DNA of 60,752 bases, from contig PBLJ01000026.1 of the NCBI GenBank assembly GCA_002721705.1, positions 28,264-89,015 on the forward strand. The letters are read 5' to 3'. Below, one piece after another: positions 43,669-53,107 of this stretch. How positions within the stretch are numbered: position 1 is the stretch's first letter; every line of letters begins with the position of its first letter. The DNA comes from Opitutia bacterium. GTDB taxonomy: Bacteria; Verrucomicrobiota; Verrucomicrobiia; Opitutales; Seribacteraceae. A program made the translations under genes and the position numbers. The notes beneath the pieces are model-generated. The model had not been told where the DNA came from, made no database searches, and saw only the letters and a program-made list of their open reading frames with translations.

Positions 43669-45095
43669 TTTTGTTTTTCCTCTTTCAGGTTTTCCTTGGA
43701 TAGAGCGTCCTCACCGAGCGCAAGGTGAAGATCGACCCGATTCAACAAGCGGTCCCGTTGCAGAGACAATGAACGGCTCTCCGCCTCGAAGGCTCGTCGA
43801 CTGGATTCCAAGGTTGTGAAGATACTCTCGAGCCCCCGTTGATAACGTTCCCAACTCAAGGCCGCCGCCGTTTTGGCAGCTTGGGTCGCCTTCAGTAAAT
43901 CGGCTTCTTCCTTTTGCAATGTGGTTTCCGCAGCCAAGGCGGTTTCAGCTTCCCGAAAGGCCTGTAAGGCGGCTGCCTTGTAGTTGTCCACCAAGCCTTG
44001 CAAGGCTGCTTCCGAACGACGAACGTTGGCTCGCAGACGCCCTCCTTGGAATATGGGTTGGGCAAGGTTGCCCGTGAGGTTCCATATCCTGAATTGGTTG
44101 TCCAACAAGTCTTCGAACTCCCTTGATCGGCTGCCCGGACCACCGGAAAGCGATAAGGCGGGCAGCAGGCTTTTTCTCGCTACGCTAACTTGCAAACCGG
44201 CGGCGTCTAGGCGCAGGCGAGCTGCAAGCAGGTCGGGTCGGTTTTCCAAGGTTTGTACGGGAGTGGAAACGAAAGGGGGATTGTCGGGGCTCGGTAATTT
44301 TGAAGGAATTGTGGCGTTTCCATCCGGGTAACGGCCCAACAAGGTTTGCAAGGTTCTATTCGCCAAATCGGCTTGCCGCTTCCAACGAGCCACGATTGCT
44401 TGGGAGGAAGCGAGGCTAGCTTGGGCCAAGTTGTGGTCGAGCGCGGTGGCTAGGCCACGATCGAACCTTTTGGCAACGTAGGAAGCATTGCGAGCATAGG
44501 TCTTTTCCGTTTCTTCCGCAAGGGCTTGCTGTAGGCCTGCCTCTATTGCGGAGAACCAAGACTTGGCGATTTGCCCGGCCAGTGAAAGTCGGGCGGCGTG
44601 GTAATCGGCGAGGGAAGCCCGCCACTCGTTTGCGGCTGCCAACCGGCTGTCGCGCAACCTGCCCCAAAGGTCCAGTTCCCAACTGAGGTTGAGATTCAAA
44701 CCGTAACTTTCGGAAGTGAAGGACGAGGAGGAGTTTGGGAAATTAAAACCAATCAGGTTTCGTTTCGTTTTTGATCCACTTATACCTATTGCGGCTTCCG
44801 GAAGCCGATTTGCACCGGCCATGATGGATTCTTCGCGTGCTATTTCCACTCTGCGGGAGGTCGCCGATAGGTTAGGGTTTTTCGTCCATGCTTCCTTGAT
44901 GAGATCGGCGAGAACATCGTCTCCCAAGCCTTGCACCCAACCCGTGGAATTCATCTCTGCGCGGGAATCCAACCGATTACTCCAACTGGCTGGGAACTTC
45001 CCGGCGACGTCTGGCTCATTCTGTCCCTTCGGTACGCAACCAATCATCAAGTACGCGAGCACCATGATCGCCCAGATCGTGAGATGGAGTTTCAT
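43665..45095 (-). CDS. Outer-membrane efflux channel (NodT/TolC type lipoprotein)
   Basis: 476 residues from ATG 45095; a longer frame to 45221 would put 42 extra residues before the signal, overlapping tetR. The N-terminus MKLHLTIWAIMVLAYLMIGC is a lipoprotein signal with Cys20. Two repeats of helical OEP domains follow, with family segments such as WELDLWGRLRDSRLAA and NLTGNLAQPIFQGGRLRANV. It is the exit duct of the tripartite efflux system. Its start codon overlaps the tetR stop as ATGA. Confidence 0.92.
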   Translation of the reverse strand: MKLHLTIWAIMVLAYLMIGCVPKGQNEPDVAGKFPASWSNRLDSRAEMNSTGWVQGLGDDVLADLIKEAWTKNPNLSATSRRVEIAREESIMAGANRLPEAAIGISGSKTKRNLIGFNFPNSSSSFTSESYGLNLNLSWELDLWGRLRDSRLAAANEWRASLADYHAARLSLAGQIAKSWFSAIEAGLQQALAEETEKTYARNASYVAKRFDRGLATALDHNLAQASLASSQAIVARWKRQADLANRTLQTLLGRYPDGNATIPSKLPSPDNPPFVSTPVQTLENRPDLLAARLRLDAAGLQVSVARKSLLPALSLSGGPGSRSREFEDLLDNQFRIWNLTGNLAQPIFQGGRLRANVRRSEAALQGLVDNYKAAALQAFREAETALAAETTLQKEEADLLKATQAAKTAAALSWERYQRGLESIFTTLESSRRAFEAESRSLSLQRDRLLNRVDLHLALGEDALSKENLKEEKQK

Positions 45096-45760
45096 ACAGT
45101 TCTTGATGGTGGAGTGTTCGCTTGAAACCCATTCGCTAGAAAAGCGACCAGTCGATTCAACATACCATCCAGGTCGGCCGCCTCGCATATCCCGTTCGAC
45201 ATGGCTTCCACGCGACGGCATTGGCTAAGGGATCCGAGCATGGCATTGATGGCAAAGTGGAGGTTCCACCAAAGATCCGCTTCCGTTGCCTGCGGGCAGG
45301 ATCGGCGAATTTCACCCATGAAGACCTCGGCCAGTTCGCGAAAAAAGGTGTCGTGCACTCGTCGCATGAACTCGGCGGGCTCGGAAAAGGACCGACCTAC
45401 CAATTGCAGAAAGGACAGGTCGGTTCCATCCTGTCCGCGCGCTGCTCCTCCCAAAGGCATGATAAGCGCTTCCAGGATGTCTTCCAAGGGAATGGGGCCG
45501 AACTCGGCTTTTCGCTTTGCCTCGTCCAAAAGACGCAACCGCTCCTCGTTGATCGGAGCGACTCGTTGGCGAAGCATCTCCATCACCAACGCCTCCTTGG
45601 AGCCGAAATGATAATTGGCCGATGCGAGGTTCACTTCTGCTTCAGCAGTGACTGCCCTCAAGGTGGTTCCCGCGTAGCCATGACGCCCGAAGATACCTTC
45701 TGCCGCTCGCAGCAAGCGTTCCTTCGTGTCGGTTCCTCGAGGTATGGCGACGGTGCTCAT
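45092..45760 (-). CDS. TetR-family repressor of the efflux operon
   Basis: 222 residues from ATG 45760. A longer frame to 45838 exists but runs through the 27-bp palindrome at 45770-45796, so the short start is preferred. The N-terminal HTH (TKERLLRAAEGIFGRHGYAG, then TTLRAVTAEAEVNLASANYH) is typical; the C-terminal domain is the ligand-binding helical bundle with a long acidic-basic linker. It is first in the operon tetR-OMF-MFP-RND and is likely an autorepressor induced by a pump substrate. Confidence 0.93.
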   Translation of the reverse strand: MSTVAIPRGTDTKERLLRAAEGIFGRHGYAGTTLRAVTAEAEVNLASANYHFGSKEALVMEMLRQRVAPINEERLRLLDEAKRKAEFGPIPLEDILEALIMPLGGAARGQDGTDLSFLQLVGRSFSEPAEFMRRVHDTFFRELAEVFMGEIRRSCPQATEADLWWNLHFAINAMLGSLSQCRRVEAMSNGICEAADLDGMLNRLVAFLANGFQANTPPSRTV

Positions 45761-45769
45761 GAAAGTAGT

Positions 45770-45796
45770 CAAACATGTGTTTAAAACATAAGTTTG
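45770..45796. promoter_or_regulatory. Palindromic operator for the TetR regulator
   Basis: Arms CAAACATGTGTTT and AAACATAAGTTTG flank a central A. Eleven of thirteen pairs are complementary. The site ends 9 bp before the tetR start codon at 45760, in a position where a bound dimer would block the promoter or initiation. It also lies 73 bp before the divergent dsbD-like start, so it may affect that gene too. Confidence 0.65.
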
Positions 45797-45868
45797 AAAA
45801 GGCAAGTGGGAAAGTGTCGGCGGCCAATGGATAAACAAAGTTCGCTCGAAGCCTCGCTACTTCAATAG

Positions 45869-48127
45869 ATGGAACTTATGGGAAAGAAATCGACAATGGT
45901 TTCATGGTTCGCACAATTTGTGGACATGAGACGTTTGCTCCTGATGGGGGTATTTTTTGCCTTTGGAGGCTTGTGCTTTCTCAAAGCTCAGGACGAGGAT
46001 CCTGCGAGCTTGGCCAAGGCGTCGTTGGTGTCCGAGGTGAAGGTTGCAAAGCCTGGCGACAAGGTTTGGGTGGCTTTGCGTTTCGAGGTGGTTCCGCATT
46101 GGCACCTCGGTTGGGCGGTTGCGGGTGATGCTGGCTTGCCCACTGAAGCTCAATGGGAAGCGCCTGATGGCGTGGCGGTGGGAGAATTACTTTTTCCAGT
46201 GCCCATTCGTTTTGAGTACGAGGGCTTTGTCAGTTACGTTCACGAAGGAACTTTCCACTTGTTGACTACGGTTTCCATACCAGCGGATTGGCAGGTGGGT
46301 GAACCGGTTGAATTGAAGGCCAAGGCCTCTTGGTCGGTCTGCAACGAGACTAATTGTTTTCCAGTTGATCAAAGCTTTTTGCTTACCTTGAAGACTGGAG
46401 ACGCCACGATTTTGGATGATAACCAAAAAGCTGATTTCGAAAAAGCGCGTGAGCATTTACCCCAACCCTTGCCGGATTCGATTCAAGCATCCGTAAAGGT
46501 CGATCAAAAGAACGTTGTGTTGCGATTGAAAAATGAAGGTGATCCCAATCTGAATCTCGACGGTGTCTTTTTCTTTTCCCAAGACGATCTCGTTGCGGCG
46601 GCCGAGCAACAGGAGTTTTCCATGGAGGAAGAAATCTATGTTTTACGTATGTCCAGAGCTGAATTTTCCCAACCGGGTGATCGTTTCCGTGGGGTACTTT
46701 TCGCTTCGCGTGGTTTGCCGGAAGGGGCAAACGCCTGGGCGATTGGTTTGCGTAAAAACGAGGACCTGCTTTTTGGTCAGGAGATCGAAGCCTTCTCTCA
46801 GAGGACAACCATAGACGACCGGAATCAAACCCCCGTAATCGAAGTTCCAACAGGCTCGTCGCCCAAGGATGCCTTGGCTCCACTGATTTGGGAGGAATGG
46901 AGCCCTGATCTGGTCTTGCAATACCAGCGCGAAGGCAAGCCTGTATACGTCGATTTCACTGCTAAATGGTGCCTCAGCTGCCAAGTGAACAAGCGCATCT
47001 ATTCCAATGAAAAGGTGCTCTGGAAAATGAATGAACTGGGAGTGAAAACCCTTAAGGCCGATTGGACGGACAAGAACCCTGTAATTCTCAAGGCGCTTCA
47101 ATCATTTGGTCGTTTGGGCGTTCCCCTGAACGTGTTTTATCCTGCAGGGAGTTCCGGTCCGACGGAAGCCGTGGTGTTGTCCGAGGTATTGACTGAAAGC
47201 AACATGCTGGAAGCTTTGGGCGTGGACGAAGATTCTCTTCAATCGGTTTTGGACAAACAAGCGGAAGAAAAACGGAGTCCACTTTCATTGATCTTGGTAT
47301 ACGCCTTTCTCGGTGGTTTGATCTTGAACCTCATGCCATGTGTTTTCCCAGTCATTGGATTGAAGATCATGAGCTTCACCAAACTGGCTGGCGAACAGGG
47401 GAGTGAAGTGAAGAAGCATGGCGTGGTTTTTACGGTAGGGGTTCTTCTTTCCTTTTGGACTCTCACGGCTGTTTTTCTTGCCTTGCGTGCAGGTGGCGAG
47501 CAGGTGGGGTGGGGGTTCCAGATGCAGGAACCAGGTTTCGTTTATTGCATGGCCATTCTTTTGTTGCTCTTTGGCTTGAGTTTGAGCGGAGTTTTTGAAA
47601 TCGGGTTGAGACTGACTGGGGCAGGATCCGGTTTATCCAACAGGAAGGGATTCGAAGGAACCTTCTTTTCGGGAGTATTGGCGGTAGTGGTTGCCACTCC
47701 TTGCACGGCGCCTTTTCTGGGAGTGGCTGTCGGGGCGGTTTTGAGTTTGAATTCGAATTTGCAAACTCTTCTTGTCTTCACTTTCGTGGGCTTGGGCTTG
47801 GCCGCCCCCTATTTGTTTCTCTCTTTCTTTCCGCAACTGGTTCGTTATCTGCCGAAACCTGGAGCGTGGATGGAAACCTTTAAGCAATTCATGGCATTTC
47901 CCTTGTACGCTACCGTGGCTTGGTTGTTGTGGACCTTGAGCCAGAGCGCAGGGCAAGGCTTGAATTCCTTATGGCCTTTCCTGGGCTTGGTGGGAGCCGC
48001 AATCGCAGCTTGGTTTTATGGTAGGTGGTGCGTATCGCATCTTCCTCGCTCCACTCGTAATAGAAACACCTTAATCGCTCTAGTCGTTGTCGTACTAAGT
48101 GTCTGGGGTGGCTGGCCTTCAGCCTAA
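45869..48127 (+). CDS. DsbD-type thiol-disulfide reductase, permuted domains
   Basis: 752 residues (starts at ATG 45896 or 45926 are possible; MRRLLLMGVFFAFGG is the signal core). Passes electrons from cytosolic thioredoxin across the membrane to periplasmic partners. Residues about 50-180 form the DsbD alpha-like domain with Cys158 and Cys163 (SVCNETNCFP). Thioredoxin domain at about 335-455 has WCLSC (C368, C371). Residues about 470-690 are the membrane CcdA/DsbD core with Cys491 (LMPCVFP) and Cys612 (TPCTAP). All six redox cysteines are present, but in E. coli DsbD the thioredoxin domain follows the membrane core, whereas here it precedes it. It is divergent from the efflux tetR. Confidence 0.9.
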   Translation: MELMGKKSTMVSWFAQFVDMRRLLLMGVFFAFGGLCFLKAQDEDPASLAKASLVSEVKVAKPGDKVWVALRFEVVPHWHLGWAVAGDAGLPTEAQWEAPDGVAVGELLFPVPIRFEYEGFVSYVHEGTFHLLTTVSIPADWQVGEPVELKAKASWSVCNETNCFPVDQSFLLTLKTGDATILDDNQKADFEKAREHLPQPLPDSIQASVKVDQKNVVLRLKNEGDPNLNLDGVFFFSQDDLVAAAEQQEFSMEEEIYVLRMSRAEFSQPGDRFRGVLFASRGLPEGANAWAIGLRKNEDLLFGQEIEAFSQRTTIDDRNQTPVIEVPTGSSPKDALAPLIWEEWSPDLVLQYQREGKPVYVDFTAKWCLSCQVNKRIYSNEKVLWKMNELGVKTLKADWTDKNPVILKALQSFGRLGVPLNVFYPAGSSGPTEAVVLSEVLTESNMLEALGVDEDSLQSVLDKQAEEKRSPLSLILVYAFLGGLILNLMPCVFPVIGLKIMSFTKLAGEQGSEVKKHGVVFTVGVLLSFWTLTAVFLALRAGGEQVGWGFQMQEPGFVYCMAILLLLFGLSLSGVFEIGLRLTGAGSGLSNRKGFEGTFFSGVLAVVVATPCTAPFLGVAVGAVLSLNSNLQTLLVFTFVGLGLAAPYLFLSFFPQLVRYLPKPGAWMETFKQFMAFPLYATVAWLLWTLSQSAGQGLNSLWPFLGLVGAAIAAWFYGRWCVSHLPRSTRNRNTLIALVVVVLSVWGGWPSA

Positions 48128-48198
48128 ACCCGGAACAGGGAGCATCCTTATCTAGCAATTGTTTTTCGCTCGAAGGAGTCGGGCTAGGCTACTGCTGA

Positions 48199-48570
<372 letters not shown>

Positions 48571-48644
48571 TCAACATCCGTTCGAAAGGTTACTGGGTCA
48601 AATACCATTCCGCATGGATTGCAATCTCTTTTGACCTGTCGACA

Positions 48645-48675
48645 AAAAGGGCCGCCCTGTTGAGGCGGCCCTTTT
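48645..48675. terminator. Strong intrinsic terminator after PII copy 2
   Basis: AAAAGGGCCGCC and GGCGGCCCTTTT form a perfect 12-bp stem around a 7-base loop, with A and T tails on both sides. It is bidirectional. It ends the amt-glnK transcript (50659 to 48700) and isolates PII copy 1. Confidence 0.9.
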
Positions 48676-48699
48676 CCGATGGATTGAATAGTGCTTGGC

Positions 48700-49062
<363 letters not shown>

Positions 49063-49072
49063 TTAGATTGAT

Positions 49073-50659
49073 TCAAGAGGAGTAGCCGGCCTCGCCATGA
49101 TCGGCAAGATCGAGCCCTAGTTCCTCGTCGTCGTCGTTTGCTCTTATACCGCCTGTCAATGCATCCGCTATCTTCAGCGCAATCCAAGTCGCGATCGCGC
49201 TCCAGACAATGGTGAGCAAGACGGATTTTGTTTGCACCCACATTTGGGCGCTGATGTCGAACAAGCCTTCGCTTCCTCCGAACATGTTGTGGGCGCACAA
49301 GCCAGTGAGAATGGCTCCCACTATGCCGCCTACGCCGTGTACTCCGAATACGTCGAGGCTGTCGTCGTATCCGTACTTTGACTTGAGAGAGGTCGCGGCC
49401 CAGTAGCAGATCGCTCCAGCGGCCACCCCTATGATCAGGGCTCCCATGGGGCCTGCAGTACCCGAGGCGGGCGTGATCGCAACCAGTCCGGCCACGGCTC
49501 CCGTGGCGATGCCTACCGCCGTTGGTTTGCCTTTGGCGTTCCACTCAACGAACATCCAAGTGACTGCTGCTGCTGCCGTTGCTACTTGCGTGACCAGGAG
49601 GGCCATGCCGGCGGTTCCATTAGCTGCTAATTCACTGCCTGCGTTGAAGCCGAACCAGCCAACCCAAAGCATAGCGGCTCCGATCAAGGTTAACGGCACG
49701 TTGTGCGGTGTCATCTTTGCGGTGCCGAAGCCTTTGCGTTTGCCTACCATGATGCAGGCCACGAGACCTGCGATGCCCGCGTTTACGTGTACTACAGTAC
49801 CGCCCGCGAAATCCCAGACTTCTTCACCGGCTCCCATAAGCCAATTGCCATCGTCGCCTCCACCGAATAGGCCACCTCCCCAAGCCATATGCCACACGGG
49901 CACGTAGGAAATGATGAACCAAATCACGCTGAAAATAAGCACGGCGGAAAACTTCATGCGTTCGGCGAAAGCTCCCACGATCAGGGCCGGAGTGATGATG
50001 GCGAAGGTCATTTGGAAGGTGAAGAACACCGATTCAGGAATTGTGTGTTCAGGATCTGCGAAGCTTCCGACACCGACACCTTGTAAAAATTTCTTGTCCA
50101 AGGTTCCAAAGTACTTGCCATCTCCAGTGGCGGCCAAGCTGTAGCCAAAGGCTAGCCAGAGAAGTGTCATTGTGCATGTAATCGCAAAGCACTGCACCAA
50201 GATCGAGAGTACGTTCTTCTTTCTGCCGAGTCCTCCGTAGAAGAGCGAGAGTCCCGGTATGGTCATGAACAACACGAGGGCCGTAGCCACGATCATCCAC
50301 GCCGTATCGCCGGAATTTAGAACGGGCACTTTTTCGCCCTTTTCTTCACCTTCACCGCAGCATTCACCTTCATCGCAGCATCCCCCATCGTCGCCGCCGC
50401 CGTCGGTATTTTCTTCGTCGCCGCCGTCAGGCTCAGCGTCGCCACCGTCGGCAGGCTCGGCGTCGCCACCGTCGGCAGGCTTTGCGTCGTCACCGCCGGC
50501 ATCGTTTGTCGTCGTTGCGTCTGCCTTCACTTCTTCAGCGGGCGCGTCGCCCTTTTCTTCTTGAGCTAGGCCGTAGGCTGTGAACAGCCCAATCAGTGCC
50601 GCCAAGACGAATGCCAATGGCATCTTTCTAGTGTATTCTTTTCGTATTTTCATGATCAT
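49073..50659 (-). CDS. amt: Ammonium transporter with acidic Cys-rich N-terminal extension
   Basis: 528 residues. The Amt/Mep core (about 115-510, 11 helices) has NSGDTAWMIVATALVL, LFYGGLGRKKNVLS, the pore Asp and first His region DFAGGTVVHVNAG, GWFGFNAGS and the second pore His in GVHGVGGIVGA. Residues 1-32 are a signal peptide. Residues 33-113 are an extension rich in Asp, Glu and Gly with 8-residue repeats (DGGDAEPA) and the cluster CCDEGECC (Cys94, 95, 100, 101). This part would lie in the periplasm and may bind metal or form disulfides; this is inference. The gene pairs with PII copy 2 and has a sigma-54-like site upstream. Confidence 0.93.
   Translation of the reverse strand: MIMKIRKEYTRKMPLAFVLAALIGLFTAYGLAQEEKGDAPAEEVKADATTTNDAGGDDAKPADGGDAEPADGGDAEPDGGDEENTDGGGDDGGCCDEGECCGEGEEKGEKVPVLNSGDTAWMIVATALVLFMTIPGLSLFYGGLGRKKNVLSILVQCFAITCTMTLLWLAFGYSLAATGDGKYFGTLDKKFLQGVGVGSFADPEHTIPESVFFTFQMTFAIITPALIVGAFAERMKFSAVLIFSVIWFIISYVPVWHMAWGGGLFGGGDDGNWLMGAGEEVWDFAGGTVVHVNAGIAGLVACIMVGKRKGFGTAKMTPHNVPLTLIGAAMLWVGWFGFNAGSELAANGTAGMALLVTQVATAAAAVTWMFVEWNAKGKPTAVGIATGAVAGLVAITPASGTAGPMGALIIGVAAGAICYWAATSLKSKYGYDDSLDVFGVHGVGGIVGAILTGLCAHNMFGGSEGLFDISAQMWVQTKSVLLTIVWSAIATWIALKIADALTGGIRANDDDEELGLDLADHGEAGYSS
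50416..50500. repeat. 24-bp tandem repeat in the amt extension
   Basis: Units at 50437-50460 and 50461-50484 share CGTCGCCACCGTCGGCAGGC plus a variable end. A 21-bp related unit precedes (50416-50436) and a partial one follows. They encode the DGGDAEPA-type repeats in the periplasmic extension of Amt. Tandem identity points to slippage and possible length variation. Confidence 0.8.
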
Positions 50660-50700
50660 GAATTACTTGCAGGTTAGTGGATTTCAGCTTCCCATGTTAT

Positions 50701-50716
50701 AGCATTCTACGCGCCC
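50701..50716 (-). promoter_or_regulatory. Sigma-54-like promoter for amt-glnK
   Basis: The minus strand reads GGGCGCGTAGAATGCT. The GG and GC are 10 bases apart as required, and it matches TGGCACG-N4-TTGC at most conserved positions. Start would be near 50690, 31 nt before the amt start codon at 50659. A matching element lies before the other amt gene. Confidence 0.6.
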
Positions 50717-50800
50717 TGAAAGGTGTTCATCGTTAGTATGCATAAATTTCATCCACCCTTGTTCCATTTTAATCAGACCGATGGATCAGTTCATTCATAA

Positions 50801-50828
50801 GGAAGCCGACCCTTTCGGGCCGGCTTCC
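50801..50828. terminator. Terminator after PII copy 3
   Basis: GGAAGCCGACCC and GGGCCGGCTTCC pair over 12 positions with one mismatch and a TTTC loop. It lies 45 bp after the copy-3 stop codon. U-runs after the stem are weak on the minus strand, but the stem is strong. Confidence 0.7.
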
Positions 50829-50843
50829 TAGCTTTCCACTACC

Positions 50844-50858
50844 GTATCGATTCGATAC
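50844..50858. repeat. Perfect palindrome next to the PII copy 3 stop
   Basis: GTATCGATTCGATAC is symmetric over 7+7 bases with one central T. It lies between the copy-3 stop codon and the terminator stem. It may be part of the terminator structure or a protein site; no function is claimed. Confidence 0.35.
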
Positions 50859-50872
50859 AGGAGAAATAGAGG

Positions 50873-51232
<360 letters not shown>

Positions 51233-51260
51233 TTATCTGTTTCGTTAAAGGCTGGCAGGT

Positions 51261-52826
51261 TCAACCAGTGTAGGCTTCTTGCCCGTGTTCGGATATGTCG
51301 AGACCACGCTCTTCTTCTTCCTCACTGACTCGCACGCCGATCGTGGCCTTCAGCGCACTAAATACTACGTAGGCGAATACGAAGGCGAAGGCGCTTACCA
51401 GAAGAGCCCCCTGGATTTGAGTTGCAAGGGAGAAGTCGCCTTCCCCGAAAAGAGCAACAGCGATCGTGCCCCAGATGCCGCATATGCCGTGCACGGAGAT
51501 GGCTCCCACGGGGTCGTCGATCTTTATCTTGTCGAAGAAGGTGATTGCGTAGACCACGATGATTCCAGCGATCAAGCCGATCCAGAGGGAATCACTCACG
51601 CTAACAACGTCGGCGTTGGCGGTGATGCCCACGAGACCCGCCAAAAGACCGTTCAAGGCCATCGAGAGATCAGGTTTTTTCAAGGCGTACCATGAGGTGG
51701 CAATGGCGCCCAACCCTCCGGCGCAAGCGGCCAAGGTGGTGGTGGTGAAGACTAGGCCAAGAGCTCCCGGTTCGGCCGACAAGACGGACCCGCCGTTGAA
51801 TCCAAACCATCCAAAGAAAAGAAGGAACACACCAATGGCCGCCAGAGGGAAACTGTGAGCAGGAATCGGTTTGATGCCGTTCTTTGTGTATTTTCCCTTG
51901 CGTGGTCCGAGAACCATTACGCAGGCCAATGCACCGAAGCCTCCGAAAGCGTGCACCACGGTGGATCCGGCGAAGTCCTTGAAGGCTACGTCGAGTTGGG
52001 CAAGGTAACCGCCACCCCAGTGCCAGGAACCGGCGATGGGATAGGCGAGTCCCACGAAGAGCGCCGCGAAGATCATGAAGCTGGGCAGCTTCACTCTTTC
52101 GGCCACTGCGCCTGAAGCAATCGTGGCTCCGGTGGCCGCGAACATCGCTTGGAAAATAAAATCTCCGAAACCGGTCATTGCCAGACTTACCCCTCCATAA
52201 CCAAAGGTATTGCCACCATCGGCATTCAGGTCACCGATCGGGCCTCCGAATTTTAGCCACGCCTCACCGTCTTCAAATCCTGGGTAGTGCGTGTTAAAAC
52301 CTATTACTGCATAGGTGACTATGCCGATGCAAATGATGAAGACGTTCTTGAACAAGACGTTCACCACGTTCTTTTTCTGACAGAGTCCTGACTCCAGCGT
52401 GGCGAACCCCAGGTGCATGATGAACACCAAGGCCGCGGCGATCACCGTCCACAGCATACTTGTCGTGAAAAAAGAATAGGCTGGGCTGTAATCAACGTTT
52501 ACCTTAACGGGCGGCGTTGATTCGTTATTATCAAGATCCAACTCTTTTTCAGCTGTCTGTCCATCGAGCAGAGCTTTGAAATCTTCAAATTCTTCGGATT
52601 TGTCGAACGAGACTGTCGGCAGTTTCTTTTCTTCGTCGCCATCACCGGTTTGGTTGTCTTCTCCGGCCGTGTTTTCCGCATCGGCAAATTGCGTACCTTC
52701 ATCGTGAGGTTGATGGTGGTCGGCCCAGACAGAACTGGCGTTAACGAGTAAAAGAGCCATCGCGAGAAGTCCGATTTTCCCCGATGAGAGGCTCTTTTTG
52801 GTGATCAATCCTAGGATTGTTTTCAT
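51261..52826 (-). CDS. amt: Ammonium transporter with acidic N-terminal extension
   Basis: 521 residues. The Amt/Mep core (about 118-505) has LESGLCQKKNVVNVL, the pore motif DFAGSTVVHAFGG, GWFGFNGGSVL and ISVHGICGIWG with the second pore His. Residues 1-35 are a signal peptide (LLAMALLLVNASSVWA). Residues 36-115 are acidic and carry HHQPHDE near the start, but no Cys cluster; they share no clear motif with the extension of the other Amt. It is paired with PII copy 3 and preceded by the better of the two sigma-54-like sites. Confidence 0.94.
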   Translation of the reverse strand: MKTILGLITKKSLSSGKIGLLAMALLLVNASSVWADHHQPHDEGTQFADAENTAGEDNQTGDGDEEKKLPTVSFDKSEEFEDFKALLDGQTAEKELDLDNNESTPPVKVNVDYSPAYSFFTTSMLWTVIAAALVFIMHLGFATLESGLCQKKNVVNVLFKNVFIICIGIVTYAVIGFNTHYPGFEDGEAWLKFGGPIGDLNADGGNTFGYGGVSLAMTGFGDFIFQAMFAATGATIASGAVAERVKLPSFMIFAALFVGLAYPIAGSWHWGGGYLAQLDVAFKDFAGSTVVHAFGGFGALACVMVLGPRKGKYTKNGIKPIPAHSFPLAAIGVFLLFFGWFGFNGGSVLSAEPGALGLVFTTTTLAACAGGLGAIATSWYALKKPDLSMALNGLLAGLVGITANADVVSVSDSLWIGLIAGIIVVYAITFFDKIKIDDPVGAISVHGICGIWGTIAVALFGEGDFSLATQIQGALLVSAFAFVFAYVVFSALKATIGVRVSEEEEERGLDISEHGQEAYTG

Positions 52827-52879
52827 GTCTTGTTTGATTAGGTGATTGTTTGACTGAAGGTCTTAGACCGAATCCCACT

Positions 52880-52895
52880 TGCATCTACCGCGCCA
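52880..52895 (-). promoter_or_regulatory. Sigma-54-like promoter for the second amt-glnK pair
   Basis: The minus strand reads TGGCGCGGTAGATGCA, which fits TGGCACGRNNNTTGCW at all but two positions; the GG-GC spacing of 10 is exact. Start would be near 52868, about 42 nt before the start codon at 52826. No NtrC-type enhancer was recognised in the 281-bp gap. Confidence 0.68.
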
Positions 52896-53080
52896 ATGTT
52901 GGCGAATATCATGAACAGTAGTCTTTTTGACCAAATGAAAAAACCGTATTAAATACGCAAGATCCTATGGATCAATGGATAGGGGAGTAGTTGCATAGTC
53001 ATGGGTGGAGTTCATGCACGACGATGTAGAGCCTTGATTGATCAAGATTCGAACATTCGATCACAATGGACCGAGAGACT

Positions 53081-53098
53081 GTCTCGAGCTAACGAGAC
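53081..53098 (-). terminator. Possible terminator after aspS
   Basis: GTCTCG-AGCTAA-CGAGAC is a 6-bp stem with a 6-base loop, 9 bp past the aspS stop. No U-run follows, so it may instead be an RNA end or spacer. In the same gap are two smaller palindromes, CGTATTAAATACG (52945-52957) and GATCCTATGGATC (52961-52973), with no assigned role. Confidence 0.35.
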
Positions 53099-53107
53099 TT
53101 CTGGTTC

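Noticed and set aside
45761..45838. 26-residue N-terminal extension of the TetR gene
   Set aside because: It runs through a palindromic operator-like site; the HTH-family N-terminus fits the shorter start at 45760.
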